NCBI GenBank assembly: GCA_049115715.1
Contig: JAGDZQ010000035.1
Span: forward strand, 1-64,000
Source: JAMZMI01 sp049115715
Lineage (GTDB): Bacteria > Bacteroidota > Bacteroidia > Cytophagales > Cyclobacteriaceae
Length of the DNA: 64,000 nt
Reading direction: 5' to 3'
This document shows positions 22,231 to 31,327 of this stretch, piece after piece. Every line of letters starts with the position of its first letter. The stretch's first letter is position 1. The position numbers and the translations under genes were made by a program. Below the pieces are notes generated by a model that had not been told where the DNA came from, searched no databases, and saw only the letters and a list, made by a program, of their open reading frames with translations.

Positions 22231-24210
22231 TTGAATAAACTGTCACTTCTCCTCATACTTATATTTCTTTCTTCCTGTGGAGATGGTGAAGAGACGAATA
22301 ATCCAAAAGACAACTTACAGTTCATCACAATAAATGTTGGGAATTACCAACTTTCCATAACGGAGACTAACGAAGAAGCACCTTTTGACCAACCCATCGT
22401 TATTCGATTTTCGCAAGAATTAAATACTAATATCGCTTCTGAATCAGTCAGGTTGATAAACGAGAACAATACGGAAGTCAAAATCAACCTTGCATTTCTA
22501 GATAATAACAAGACAATTTCTATTCTACCAGATGATCATTTGCAAATCGATCATCAGTACACACTGTCAATTTCGGATAAAATATCAGGAATGACAGGAG
22601 AGATCTTCCCAGGCCTGGAGGTCGTATTTAAAACATTAAACCCACCACTTGAAATTGCTGATATAGTGATTGAAGATCAGCTCCTCCGAGCGGAGGAAAC
22701 TACGCGAAACGTCCCACTTCAGCCAAAGATTGAAATCACATTTACAGGCAAGGTCAACGCCACAGATTTTAGTTCCCATACCAAAGTGAGATTAGGGAGT
22801 ACTTTCCCTTCCATCACTTTGACACAACAGGGCGACTCAAGCCTTAGTATTCAATTGGACGAACAGCTCATTGGATACCGTAAATACAACTTAGAGATTG
22901 ATGAAAAGGTAAGCGACAATTTAGATCGACACTTTGAAGGACTTCAAACTCAATTTTACACCAAGCTCGATTCGACTTTGAAGTTTCCTGAGATTTCGGA
23001 TGATGAATTACTGACCAAAGTACAGTCACAAACTTTTAAGTATTTCTGGGATTTCGGCCACCCAGTAAGCGGATTGGCGCGAGAGCGCAATACGAGCAAT
23101 GAAACTGTTACTTCAGGCGGATCTGGATTCGGGCTTATGTCGATCATAGTGGGTATTGAAAGAGGATTCATTTCCCGACAGGAGGGAGTCGAGAGGATTG
23201 CGAAGATTGTGACTTTTTTAGAAGAAAAAGCTGACCGTTTTCATGGAGTATGGTCGCATTGGCTAAACGGTACGACTGGCAAAGTGGTGCCATTTAGCGC
23301 CAATGATGATGGTGGCGATTTGGTCGAAACAGCTTTTCTGGCTCAGGGGCTTTTGACTGCTCGTCAGTACCTGAGTTTGGATGATGCCGCAGAATCACAA
23401 ATCATCTCTGATATCAATACCCTATGGGAAGAAATAGAATGGGATTGGTACACGCAGGAAAATCAGAATGTCCTTTACTGGCATTGGTCTCCAAACTTTG
23501 GATGGGAGAAAAACCTTAAGATTAGCGGTTGGAATGAATCCCTGATCGTCTATGTTTTGGCTGCAGCTTCTCCAGCCCATGCAATTGAGAAAGAAGTCTA
23601 TTCCAATGGCTGGGCCAAAAATGGAAACATTGTCAATGGAGGGAATACTAGCTTTTATGGCTATACACTCCCAATGCGTTCTGATAGAGGAGGTCCACTT
23701 TTCTTTTCTCATTATTCATTTCTGGGCTTAGACCCAAGAAATCTTTCTGATCAATATGCTAACTATTGGGAGCAAAATGTAAATCATACTTTGATTAACC
23801 GAGCCTATTGCATTGCAAATCCTAAGAACTACGTTGGATATACACCACAAAGCTGGGGATTAACCGCCAGTGATGGCAATTCTGGCTATTCTGCGCACTC
23901 TCCAGACAATGATAGAGGAGTCATTACACCTACAGCAGCATTATCTTCTATGCCTTATACACCAAATGAATCTATGGAAGCAATCAAACATTTCTATTAT
24001 ATTCTGGGAGACAGACTTTGGGGAGAGTATGGATTCTATGATTCATTTAACATCACAGAAAATTGGACGGCTCAGTCTTATTTGGCAATTGATCAGGGAC
24101 CTATCGTGGTGATGATAGAAAATCATCGAACTGGCTTACTTTGGGATCTTTTCATGTCAGCCCCCGAAGTACAAAACGGACTAACAAAACTTGGATTTAA
24201 CTATGAATAA
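22231..24210 (+). CDS. GH144-type (glycoamylase-fold) glucanase lipoprotein with Ig-like N-terminus
   Basis: Predicted glycoside hydrolase of the glycoamylase/COG5368 fold, whose studied bacterial members in GH144 cut beta-1,2-glucans. Order: lipoprotein signal with lipobox LSSC, two Big_5-like domains (about residues 30-135 and 145-245), then the catalytic (alpha/alpha)-barrel (about 265-659). Catalytic segments include SQTFKYFWDFGHPVSGLARER, TSGGSGFGLMSI, DDGGDLVETAF, YWHWSPNFGWEKN, and AIDQGPIVVMIENHRTG. No ATG start exists. The ORF can be read back to TTG 22177, but that part lies in the inserted repeat. TTG 22231 gives the cleanest signal peptide and is my choice. It is followed by a paralogue, which starts near its stop. 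Confidence 0.8.
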   Translation: MNKLSLLLILIFLSSCGDGEETNNPKDNLQFITINVGNYQLSITETNEEAPFDQPIVIRFSQELNTNIASESVRLINENNTEVKINLAFLDNNKTISILPDDHLQIDHQYTLSISDKISGMTGEIFPGLEVVFKTLNPPLEIADIVIEDQLLRAEETTRNVPLQPKIEITFTGKVNATDFSSHTKVRLGSTFPSITLTQQGDSSLSIQLDEQLIGYRKYNLEIDEKVSDNLDRHFEGLQTQFYTKLDSTLKFPEISDDELLTKVQSQTFKYFWDFGHPVSGLARERNTSNETVTSGGSGFGLMSIIVGIERGFISRQEGVERIAKIVTFLEEKADRFHGVWSHWLNGTTGKVVPFSANDDGGDLVETAFLAQGLLTARQYLSLDDAAESQIISDINTLWEEIEWDWYTQENQNVLYWHWSPNFGWEKNLKISGWNESLIVYVLAAASPAHAIEKEVYSNGWAKNGNIVNGGNTSFYGYTLPMRSDRGGPLFFSHYSFLGLDPRNLSDQYANYWEQNVNHTLINRAYCIANPKNYVGYTPQSWGLTASDGNSGYSAHSPDNDRGVITPTAALSSMPYTPNESMEAIKHFYYILGDRLWGEYGFYDSFNITENWTAQSYLAIDQGPIVVMIENHRTGLLWDLFMSAPEVQNGLTKLGFNYE

Positions 24211-24253
24211 CACAAACCCTACATCACCAGCAAGCAGTATTGGCTTGTTCAAA

Positions 24254-25615
24254 ATGAAGATAATTCCAATTCTGATTATAGGACTTATGCTTTTGGGATG
24301 TGAGGTTGGGAAGAAACCGTCAGAAGAATCCTCTGAGCCAGAAGAAAAGCAGATTAGTGAAAGCGAAGCTGCATTATTGACGAAACTTCAACATCAAACT
24401 TTTCAGTACTTCTGGAATGGAGCTGAACCCGTATCAGGCATGGCTTGTGAGCGCGTACATATGGACGGTATATATCCACAAAATGATAAAAATGTAGTCA
24501 CTTCCGGAGGTTCGGGGTTTGGACTGATGGCCATTTTGGTTGGAATAAAAAGAGGGTTCATCTCCAGAGAACAAGCAGTTGAGCGATATGAGAAAATTCT
24601 GACCTTTCTTGAAACTGCAGATCAATTTCATGGGGCATACCCTCATTGGTGGTATGGAGACACTGGGAAGACAAGACCTTTTAGCAAAAAAGACGATGGA
24701 GGAGATTTGGTGGAGACTGCTTTTTTAATTCAAGGATTGCTGGCTGTTCGCCAGTACTTTCAAGATGGTAACGAAGCAGAGTTGGCCATTGTTGATAGGA
24801 TCAATACCATATGGGAAAACGTGGAATGGGACTGGTATACCAAGGGAGGAGAAGACGTCCTATACTGGCACTGGTCACCAAACTTTGGTTGGGAAAAAGA
24901 CTTTGATGTAAGAGGGTACAACGAGTGCCTGATCATGTACATCCTCGCTGCTTCTTCCCCAACTCATAGTGTTCCAGCAAGTGTTTATCACAAAGGCTGG
25001 GCAATGGATGGAGCCATCGAGACTGATCAAACCTACTACGGTTACGATTTGGTTCTCAATCATTATGAAAATGATGAAAGCAAAGTGGGGCCTCTTTTTT
25101 GGGCACACTACTCATACTTAGGTTTGGATCCAAGAGGGCTTAAAGATACCTATGGAGAATATCAGAAACTCAATGAAACCCATGCAAAATCCCACTATGA
25201 TTACTGTGTTGAAAATCCTAAGAAGTTTAAAGGGTATGGCAAAACCTGCTGGGGGCTGACCTCCAGCTATTCCATGCGAGGGTACGCTGGACACAGACCG
25301 GATCGCGATCTTGGAGTCATATCCCCAACGGCTGCATTGTCTTCATTCCCTTATACTCCTAAAGAAAGCATGCAAATGCTCAAATGGCTCTATGAACCGG
25401 AACGAGACACTTTAATAGGGGCATATGGCCCATATGATGCTTTTAGCTTTGAAAGTGATTGGTATCTGAAACGCTATCTGGCTATTGACCAGGGGCCCAT
25501 ACCAGTGATGATTGAAAACTACAGGAGCGGTTTCATTTGGGATTTATTCATGTCCGCACCGGAAATCCAGCAAGGACTGAAAAAGTTAGGATTCAGCTAT
25601 GAAAAAGGGAATTAA
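24254..25615 (+). CDS. GH144-type glucanase lipoprotein, second tandem copy
   Basis: Paralogue of the preceding enzyme but without the two Ig-like domains: lipoprotein signal with lipobox LLGC, short acidic linker, then the catalytic barrel. It shares FQYFWNGAEPVSGMACER, TSGGSGFGLMAILVGIKRGFIS, DDGGDLVETAF, YWHWSPNFGWEKD, SPTAALSSFPYTP and AIDQGPIPVMIENYRSG. The pair arose by tandem duplication and may split endo and exo roles, as described in the family. The ATG at 24254 fits the lipoprotein signal best. An ATG at 24203 overlapping the previous stop would add 17 residues before the hydrophobic part. Confidence 0.83.
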   Translation: MKIIPILIIGLMLLGCEVGKKPSEESSEPEEKQISESEAALLTKLQHQTFQYFWNGAEPVSGMACERVHMDGIYPQNDKNVVTSGGSGFGLMAILVGIKRGFISREQAVERYEKILTFLETADQFHGAYPHWWYGDTGKTRPFSKKDDGGDLVETAFLIQGLLAVRQYFQDGNEAELAIVDRINTIWENVEWDWYTKGGEDVLYWHWSPNFGWEKDFDVRGYNECLIMYILAASSPTHSVPASVYHKGWAMDGAIETDQTYYGYDLVLNHYENDESKVGPLFWAHYSYLGLDPRGLKDTYGEYQKLNETHAKSHYDYCVENPKKFKGYGKTCWGLTSSYSMRGYAGHRPDRDLGVISPTAALSSFPYTPKESMQMLKWLYEPERDTLIGAYGPYDAFSFESDWYLKRYLAIDQGPIPVMIENYRSGFIWDLFMSAPEIQQGLKKLGFSYEKGN

Positions 25616-25650
25616 GAGAATCAGTAGATGATTTCATTAACCTGCCAGAT

Positions 25651-27936
25651 ATGAGAAAAAGTACAATATTGATTTTAGTCAGCGCACTGGTGACACTAGC
25701 TTGTCAGCCGCAAGTTTCGAGTTTGGATTCTCCTTACTCGGATAAAATAGATTCGTTGATGAGCCAGATGACGCTTCAGGAGAAATTGGGGCAACTCAAT
25801 CTGCCATCCGCTGGAGACATCAACACAGGGTTGGCTGAGAGCACGGGAGTGATTGCAAATATAAAAGAAGGCAAGGTCGGTGGACTCTTCAATATTCGAA
25901 CTGCTGAAAAAATCCGAGCAACTCAAAAAGTCGCTGTTGAAGAAAGTCGTTTAGGCATTCCGTTGCTTTTTGGGATGGATGTAATTCATGGTTATAAAAC
26001 AGTATTTCCAATTCCCCTTGCTCTATCATGTAGTTGGGATTTGGACCTAATCGAACGATCCGCTCGTATAGCGGCGCAAGAAGCTACAGCAGATGGTATT
26101 GCCTGGACTTTCTCTCCTATGGTAGACATTGCCAGAGATCCACGATGGGGCAGAATTGCCGAAGGGGCAGGGGAAGATGCTTATCTGGGTTCAGAAATAG
26201 CTCAAGCGATGGTCAGAGGATATCAAGGAGATGATTTGACAAAGAATAACACCATGATGGCATGTGTCAAGCACTTCGCATTGTATGGAGCTGCAGAAGC
26301 AGGTCGTGATTATGGTACTACTGACATGAGTAGAATCAGAATGTACAATGAATACTTTCCTCCATACAAAGCGGCGGTAGATGCTGGTGTAGGTAGTATT
26401 ATGGCCTCATTCAATGAAATTGATGGGCTTCCAGCTACAGGGAATAAATGGTTGATGTCTGAAGTACTTCGAGATCAATGGGGGTTTGATGGTTTTGCCT
26501 TATCAGATTATACAGGCATTACTGAAATGATCATGCATGGAATGGGTGATACCGCTGTGGTATCCGCATTGGCACTCAAAGCAGGTATCGATATGGATAT
26601 GGTAAGCGAGGGTTTTCAAAATACAATATCCAAATCTCTGGATGTAGGAAAAGTATCCATGGAAGAAATAGACCAAGCTTGCCGAAGGATTCTCGAAGCA
26701 AAATTCAAACTAGGATTGTTTGACGATCCGTACAAATACTGTGACCCTGAGCGAGCAAAAAAAGAGGTCTTTACTCCAGAAAACAGAGCATCTGCTAGAG
26801 AGATCGCTGTGCAGACTTTGGTATTGCTCAAAAACAATGAAAGTATTTTGCCACTGAAGAAATCTGGAACCATAGCGCTCGTTGGTCCCATGGCCAACAA
26901 TGTAGAAAACATGGCTGGGACATGGAGTGTAGCTGGAGACTTTAAAAAGTCAGTTTCTATTATGTCTGGATTAGAGAATGTAGTCGGAAATAGAGCTAAC
27001 ATTATATACGCAAGAGGCTGTAATGTGGTAGAAGACCCAGAACTGGAAAGGCGTATCAGCACATTCGGAAAACCAACATATCGCGATAGCAGGTCAGAAT
27101 CTGAGATGATTACAGAAGCTTTGATAGCTGCACGAAAATCAGATGTTATAGTCGCAGTAATGGGTGAGGCTTCAGAGTCAAGCGGAGAAAGCTCCAGTGT
27201 TACAGATTTGAAACTTCCAGGCAATCAGCAAAGACTATTGAAAGCACTTCTGGAAACAGGCAAGCCAGTGGTGATGATTGTATTGGCAGGAAGACCATTG
27301 GCATTGACTTGGGAACAAGAAAACGTACCCGGGATCTTGTATGCTTGGTTTGCAGGTAGCGAGGCAGGAGATGCTATCGCAGATGTCCTTTTCGGGGAAG
27401 TGAATCCATCTGGGAAGCTGACAACTACTTTTCCTCAAAACGTAGGTCAGGTTCCACTTTTCTACAATCATAAAAATACGGGGAGACCTTTGGAGACTCA
27501 GTGGTTTCAAAAATTCAAATCCAATTATCTGGATGTTTCCAACGAACCTTTGTATCCATTTGGATACGGTTTAAGCTACACCCAATTCGAATACGGAGAA
27601 ATGGAAGTCAGTTCAAAATCACTAAAGGGGAATCAAAAATTAGAAGTTTCGACTGTGGTTAAGAACACTGGAGGAGTAGACGGGAAAGAAATCGTTCAAC
27701 TCTACATCAGGGATTTGGTAGGTAGTGTCACGCGTCCTGTGAAAGAACTCAAGGGCTTTCAAAAGGTGAATATCGCGGCTGGAGAGTCTAGCAAAGTCAC
27801 TTTCGAGATTACTCCTGAAGACCTGATGTTTTACAACTATGATCTTCAGTATGATTGGGAAGATGGAGATTTTGAAATCATGATTGGGAGCAATTCCAGA
27901 GATGTACAATCCATAACTGTCAATTGGTCTAAATGA
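25651..27936 (+). CDS. bglX: Glycoside hydrolase family 3 beta-glucosidase
   Basis: Removes terminal beta-linked glucose from oligosaccharides. Lipoprotein-like signal ending LACQ; if lipidated it faces the periplasm or surface. GH3 N-domain motifs: MTLQEKLGQLNL, LLFGMDVIHGYKTVFPIPLALSCSWD, ACVKHFALYGAAEAGRDYG. The nucleophile is Asp286 in GFALSDYTG. The second domain has GEASESSGESSSV, and a fibronectin-III-like C-terminus follows (SVTRPVKELKGFQKVNIAAGES). 761 aa is the standard length. Next to GH144 enzymes it most likely acts on sophoro-oligosaccharides (beta-1,2), the known partner activity. The next gene overlaps by ATGA. Confidence 0.94.
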   Translation: MRKSTILILVSALVTLACQPQVSSLDSPYSDKIDSLMSQMTLQEKLGQLNLPSAGDINTGLAESTGVIANIKEGKVGGLFNIRTAEKIRATQKVAVEESRLGIPLLFGMDVIHGYKTVFPIPLALSCSWDLDLIERSARIAAQEATADGIAWTFSPMVDIARDPRWGRIAEGAGEDAYLGSEIAQAMVRGYQGDDLTKNNTMMACVKHFALYGAAEAGRDYGTTDMSRIRMYNEYFPPYKAAVDAGVGSIMASFNEIDGLPATGNKWLMSEVLRDQWGFDGFALSDYTGITEMIMHGMGDTAVVSALALKAGIDMDMVSEGFQNTISKSLDVGKVSMEEIDQACRRILEAKFKLGLFDDPYKYCDPERAKKEVFTPENRASAREIAVQTLVLLKNNESILPLKKSGTIALVGPMANNVENMAGTWSVAGDFKKSVSIMSGLENVVGNRANIIYARGCNVVEDPELERRISTFGKPTYRDSRSESEMITEALIAARKSDVIVAVMGEASESSGESSSVTDLKLPGNQQRLLKALLETGKPVVMIVLAGRPLALTWEQENVPGILYAWFAGSEAGDAIADVLFGEVNPSGKLTTTFPQNVGQVPLFYNHKNTGRPLETQWFQKFKSNYLDVSNEPLYPFGYGLSYTQFEYGEMEVSSKSLKGNQKLEVSTVVKNTGGVDGKEIVQLYIRDLVGSVTRPVKELKGFQKVNIAAGESSKVTFEITPEDLMFYNYDLQYDWEDGDFEIMIGSNSRDVQSITVNWSK

Positions 27937-28778
27937 TACGCCTAAGACTTTCTTTAGTCATTGTGGCGGCCATGAGTTCATTTTCTGGATGGGGTCAGGG
28001 GGAAAGTCTATCCATTTGTACATTCAACATTCGGTGGGACAACAAGGCAGATAGTGCTAACCAGTGGGACAATAGAAAAGAAGATATAGTTAATTTCATT
28101 AATTATTACACTCCTGATGCGATCGGATTGCAAGAAGCACTTGTGCATCAAGTGCAGTATCTCGATTCAGCCTTGCTGGATTATGGCTGGGTAGGAGTAG
28201 GGAGAGATGATGGTAAAGAAGCAGGAGAATTCTGTCCTGTTTTATACAATAAAATAAAATACACGCTTGATAACTCGGGGACTTTTTGGCTTTCGGAAGA
28301 ACCTGAAAAACCAGGAATTGGATGGGATGCAGCTTGCTCACGAATCTGCACATATGCAGTATTGAAGAATAAAGAAAGCGGTATCCAATATAGCGTTTTC
28401 AACACCCATTTCGACCATGTAGGAAAAGAAGCGAGGAAAAGAAGTGCCGACTTAATCATCGATCAGATGCAAAGTATTTCGAAACACTCTTCTAACCTCT
28501 TGATCGGAGATTTCAATTTGGAAACTACCGAGCCTCCTATCCAAAAAATTCTCAACTCGGGTTTTTTGGACGCCTATCAGATTGCCGAATCTAAGTTTGG
28601 TTCGATGGGAACGTTCAATGGGTTCGATTATGTCAAAATTCCCTCCAGAAGGATTGACTATGTTTTTGTAGATGAAAGCATTCAAGTTCGAAAATATCGG
28701 GTTATAAGTGATGTGATTGAAGGAAGATATTTATCCGATCATTTTCCTGTTTTGGTAAAACTAACACTGGAGGAATGA
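27933..28778 (+). CDS. Secreted endonuclease/exonuclease/phosphatase (EEP) family hydrolase
   Basis: Mg-dependent phosphodiesterase fold. Secreted: signal peptide ends SGWGQ. Motifs in order: TFNIRWDN, GLQEAL (metal Glu), NTHFDHVG, LIGDFNLETTEP (catalytic Asp-x-Asn), RRIDYVFV, SDHFPVLVKL (Asp-His pair). All catalytic residues are present. Members cut nucleic acid, inositol phosphates or phosphodiester lipids. Lying between a GH3 and a GH2 gene with ATGA overlaps on both sides, it most likely removes a phosphate or phosphodiester substituent from the glycan. That role is inferred from position. Confidence 0.87.
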   Translation: MIRLRLSLVIVAAMSSFSGWGQGESLSICTFNIRWDNKADSANQWDNRKEDIVNFINYYTPDAIGLQEALVHQVQYLDSALLDYGWVGVGRDDGKEAGEFCPVLYNKIKYTLDNSGTFWLSEEPEKPGIGWDAACSRICTYAVLKNKESGIQYSVFNTHFDHVGKEARKRSADLIIDQMQSISKHSSNLLIGDFNLETTEPPIQKILNSGFLDAYQIAESKFGSMGTFNGFDYVKIPSRRIDYVFVDESIQVRKYRVISDVIEGRYLSDHFPVLVKLTLEE

Positions 28779-31276
28779 TGAGGTATATAAGGTATTTTAG
28801 TTCGTTAATTTTCGTAGTTTTTATTCATACTTTAGTTTCTTCTCAGAGTCAAAGGATCGTCAATGATGGTTGGGAGTTTCAGAAAAAGGGTAGTATTTGG
28901 GAAAATATGAACATTCCCCATACCTGGAACATTGATGATCCTTTTGATGATGAGAAAGGGTACCATCGAGGAGAGGCTTCATACAGAAAAAAGCTCCATT
29001 TTACTGAAGCTCAAATTGGAAGAACCTTTTTTCTAAAGTTCGAAGCAGTTAATCAATCAGCTCAAGTCTACATCAATGATAAGCTAGCTGGAAGCCACAA
29101 GGGAGGATATACTGCCTTTTACGTTGATATATCCTCATTTATCAAGTCGGGTTCCAATGAACTTAGAGTTGAAGTTACGAATGCACATGATCCATCTATA
29201 GTCCCGCTCAAAGGAGATTTTAATTTCTATGGAGGCATCTACCGAGATGTTTGGTTGGAAGAAGAAAACAATACCCATTTTCACAAAACCAAGTACGGAA
29301 ATGATGCCGTTTATCTAACCCCCACTTCTGATGGAAACACATCAGCGTTAAATATCAAAGGAGAAATTTTTCAAACTCAAGTGAATCATAAGAGGCTTTT
29401 GGTGAATATCAAAATGTCTGATAATCAAGGAAAATTTTTTTTCGAAACCACACAAAAGATTACTCTAAAAGAAGCCATTTCCTCCTTTGATTTTGACTTC
29501 AATAAACTTGATGGAGTAGAGCTATGGTCGCCAGATAATCCCAACCTTTATCAGGTCAAAATCACGTTGAAAGACAGCAAATCGAATACAATTCTTGACA
29601 GCTATAGCCATGCAATAGGATTTAGATATTTCAACTTTGAAGCCGACTCTGGCTTTTACCTTAATGGGAGTCATTTGAAACTGATGGGAGCAAACAGACA
29701 TCAGGATTTCTATGGCAAAGGCAATGCCTTGACGGACGACTATCATAGAAGAGACATTCGATTACTGAAAGAAATGGGTGCCAATTTCTTCCGCCCAGCC
29801 CATTATCCTCAAGACGCTTCCGTTTTGAATGATGCCGATCGATTGGGACTCATCGTAACCATGGAGATCCCGTTGGATCATGATATGACTGATTCCGAAG
29901 ATTTTAGGGAAACCACCAAACAGATGATGAAGGAGATGATTCATCAATACTACAATCATCCCAGCATCGTGCTGTGGGCACATATGAATGAGATGTTTCT
30001 GGGAAGAAAACTAGAGCGAGATCGGGAAAAGATTGATGTGATCGTGGACTTTGCCAAAGAGCTGGATAAGCTGACTAGAGAAGAAGACCCCACTCGATAC
30101 ACCATGATCCCGAATCATGGAGATTTTAATGTTTATTTCGAATCAGGACTTACGGATATTGCTCAAGTCACGGGCTGGAACTTGTACTATGGCTGGTACG
30201 AGCCAGACTTCATTGGATTTACTGATTATCTAAATAACTCACATGACCATCTTCCAGGCAAGCCTACAATCATCACTGAGTATGGAGCAGGAGCCGATCC
30301 CAGAATAAGAAGCCTTAACCCTCAGAGATTTGATTTTTCTGTCGACTGGCAGTTTCAGTATCACCTCAGTCATCTTCAGCAGTTTGAAACACTTCCTTAT
30401 GTTGCTGGCGCGGCTGTATGGAATCTCTTTGATTTTGGAGCCGAACCTCGCAGAGATGCCGTTCCACATATCAATAACAAGGGCTTGATGACATACGATC
30501 GACAGCCCAAGGACACTTATCACCTTTACAAAGCATGGTTGACCGAAGAACCTTTTTTAGAAATCTCACCAACACTGTTTCCTGTACTTCCAAAATCCCA
30601 TGGTCAAGACACAATCTATTGGCCTATAAGAGTCATTACCAATCAACCAAATGCTTCCATAGTAGTGAACAATGTGAAATACGATCAGAAGAACATCATA
30701 GACGGATTTGCCGAATGGCAAGTCCCTTTGCTCGGGAATAAGCTGCTAGTAGAAGCTGCTGCTGGAGAGCCATCCATTAAGACAATGAAAACTTATGATT
30801 TGAGCGATGCGCTCAATATAAACCTGGGAGCCAGCTACTATTTCTATGATCCAAACTTAGACGAGCTTTGGATTCCAGATCAAGCCTTTGATAAAGGCAA
30901 AGCTTTTGGTCACAGCAACGGTACTTCTTTTATGCCTAGAGATCGAGGAGTAGGGACGGATGCGCCAATTGCTTTGACTGAGTTAGATCCAATTTTCCAA
31001 ACACAAAACCAAGGCCTTACCAGCTATCAGTTCAGTGTCGAGGAGGGAAGATATGAATTGACCATGATGATAGCCAATATTGATAATACAGCTGGTATAC
31101 AAGAGATTTATATCAATGATGTGCTTAGAGAAGTGCTCGATTTTAACCAAATGAATGCTTTTTCTGCCATCAGAAAAAAGTACCTGATTGATGCAAAAAG
31201 CAGCATACAAATAAGACTTGAGTCTCCGTCAGGAGAAACTGTCCTCAATGGATTGAAGCTTGTTAAGATAAACTAG
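28775..31276 (+). CDS. Glycoside hydrolase family 2 protein
   Basis: Exo-acting beta-glycosidase (beta-galactosidase, glucuronidase or mannosidase range). Signal peptide ends LVSSQ. GH2 sugar-binding (about 25-180), Ig-like (about 185-285) and TIM-barrel domains follow. Acid/base Glu406 is in HMNEMFLG and nucleophile Glu502 in TIITEYGAGADP. A C-terminal malectin-like carbohydrate-binding region spans about residues 670-833 (NLGASYYFYDP ... EEGRYELTMMIANID ... LNGLKLVKIN). The start ATG overlaps the EEP stop. The family is certain; sugar specificity is not. In this locus it may take off a side-chain sugar. Confidence 0.92.
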   Translation: MMRYIRYFSSLIFVVFIHTLVSSQSQRIVNDGWEFQKKGSIWENMNIPHTWNIDDPFDDEKGYHRGEASYRKKLHFTEAQIGRTFFLKFEAVNQSAQVYINDKLAGSHKGGYTAFYVDISSFIKSGSNELRVEVTNAHDPSIVPLKGDFNFYGGIYRDVWLEEENNTHFHKTKYGNDAVYLTPTSDGNTSALNIKGEIFQTQVNHKRLLVNIKMSDNQGKFFFETTQKITLKEAISSFDFDFNKLDGVELWSPDNPNLYQVKITLKDSKSNTILDSYSHAIGFRYFNFEADSGFYLNGSHLKLMGANRHQDFYGKGNALTDDYHRRDIRLLKEMGANFFRPAHYPQDASVLNDADRLGLIVTMEIPLDHDMTDSEDFRETTKQMMKEMIHQYYNHPSIVLWAHMNEMFLGRKLERDREKIDVIVDFAKELDKLTREEDPTRYTMIPNHGDFNVYFESGLTDIAQVTGWNLYYGWYEPDFIGFTDYLNNSHDHLPGKPTIITEYGAGADPRIRSLNPQRFDFSVDWQFQYHLSHLQQFETLPYVAGAAVWNLFDFGAEPRRDAVPHINNKGLMTYDRQPKDTYHLYKAWLTEEPFLEISPTLFPVLPKSHGQDTIYWPIRVITNQPNASIVVNNVKYDQKNIIDGFAEWQVPLLGNKLLVEAAAGEPSIKTMKTYDLSDALNINLGASYYFYDPNLDELWIPDQAFDKGKAFGHSNGTSFMPRDRGVGTDAPIALTELDPIFQTQNQGLTSYQFSVEEGRYELTMMIANIDNTAGIQEIYINDVLREVLDFNQMNAFSAIRKKYLIDAKSSIQIRLESPSGETVLNGLKLVKIN

Positions 31277-31327
31277 ATGTTCGCCATGCGGAGAAGCCTG
31301 ATTAAAATATTGAAGAATATGAATACA

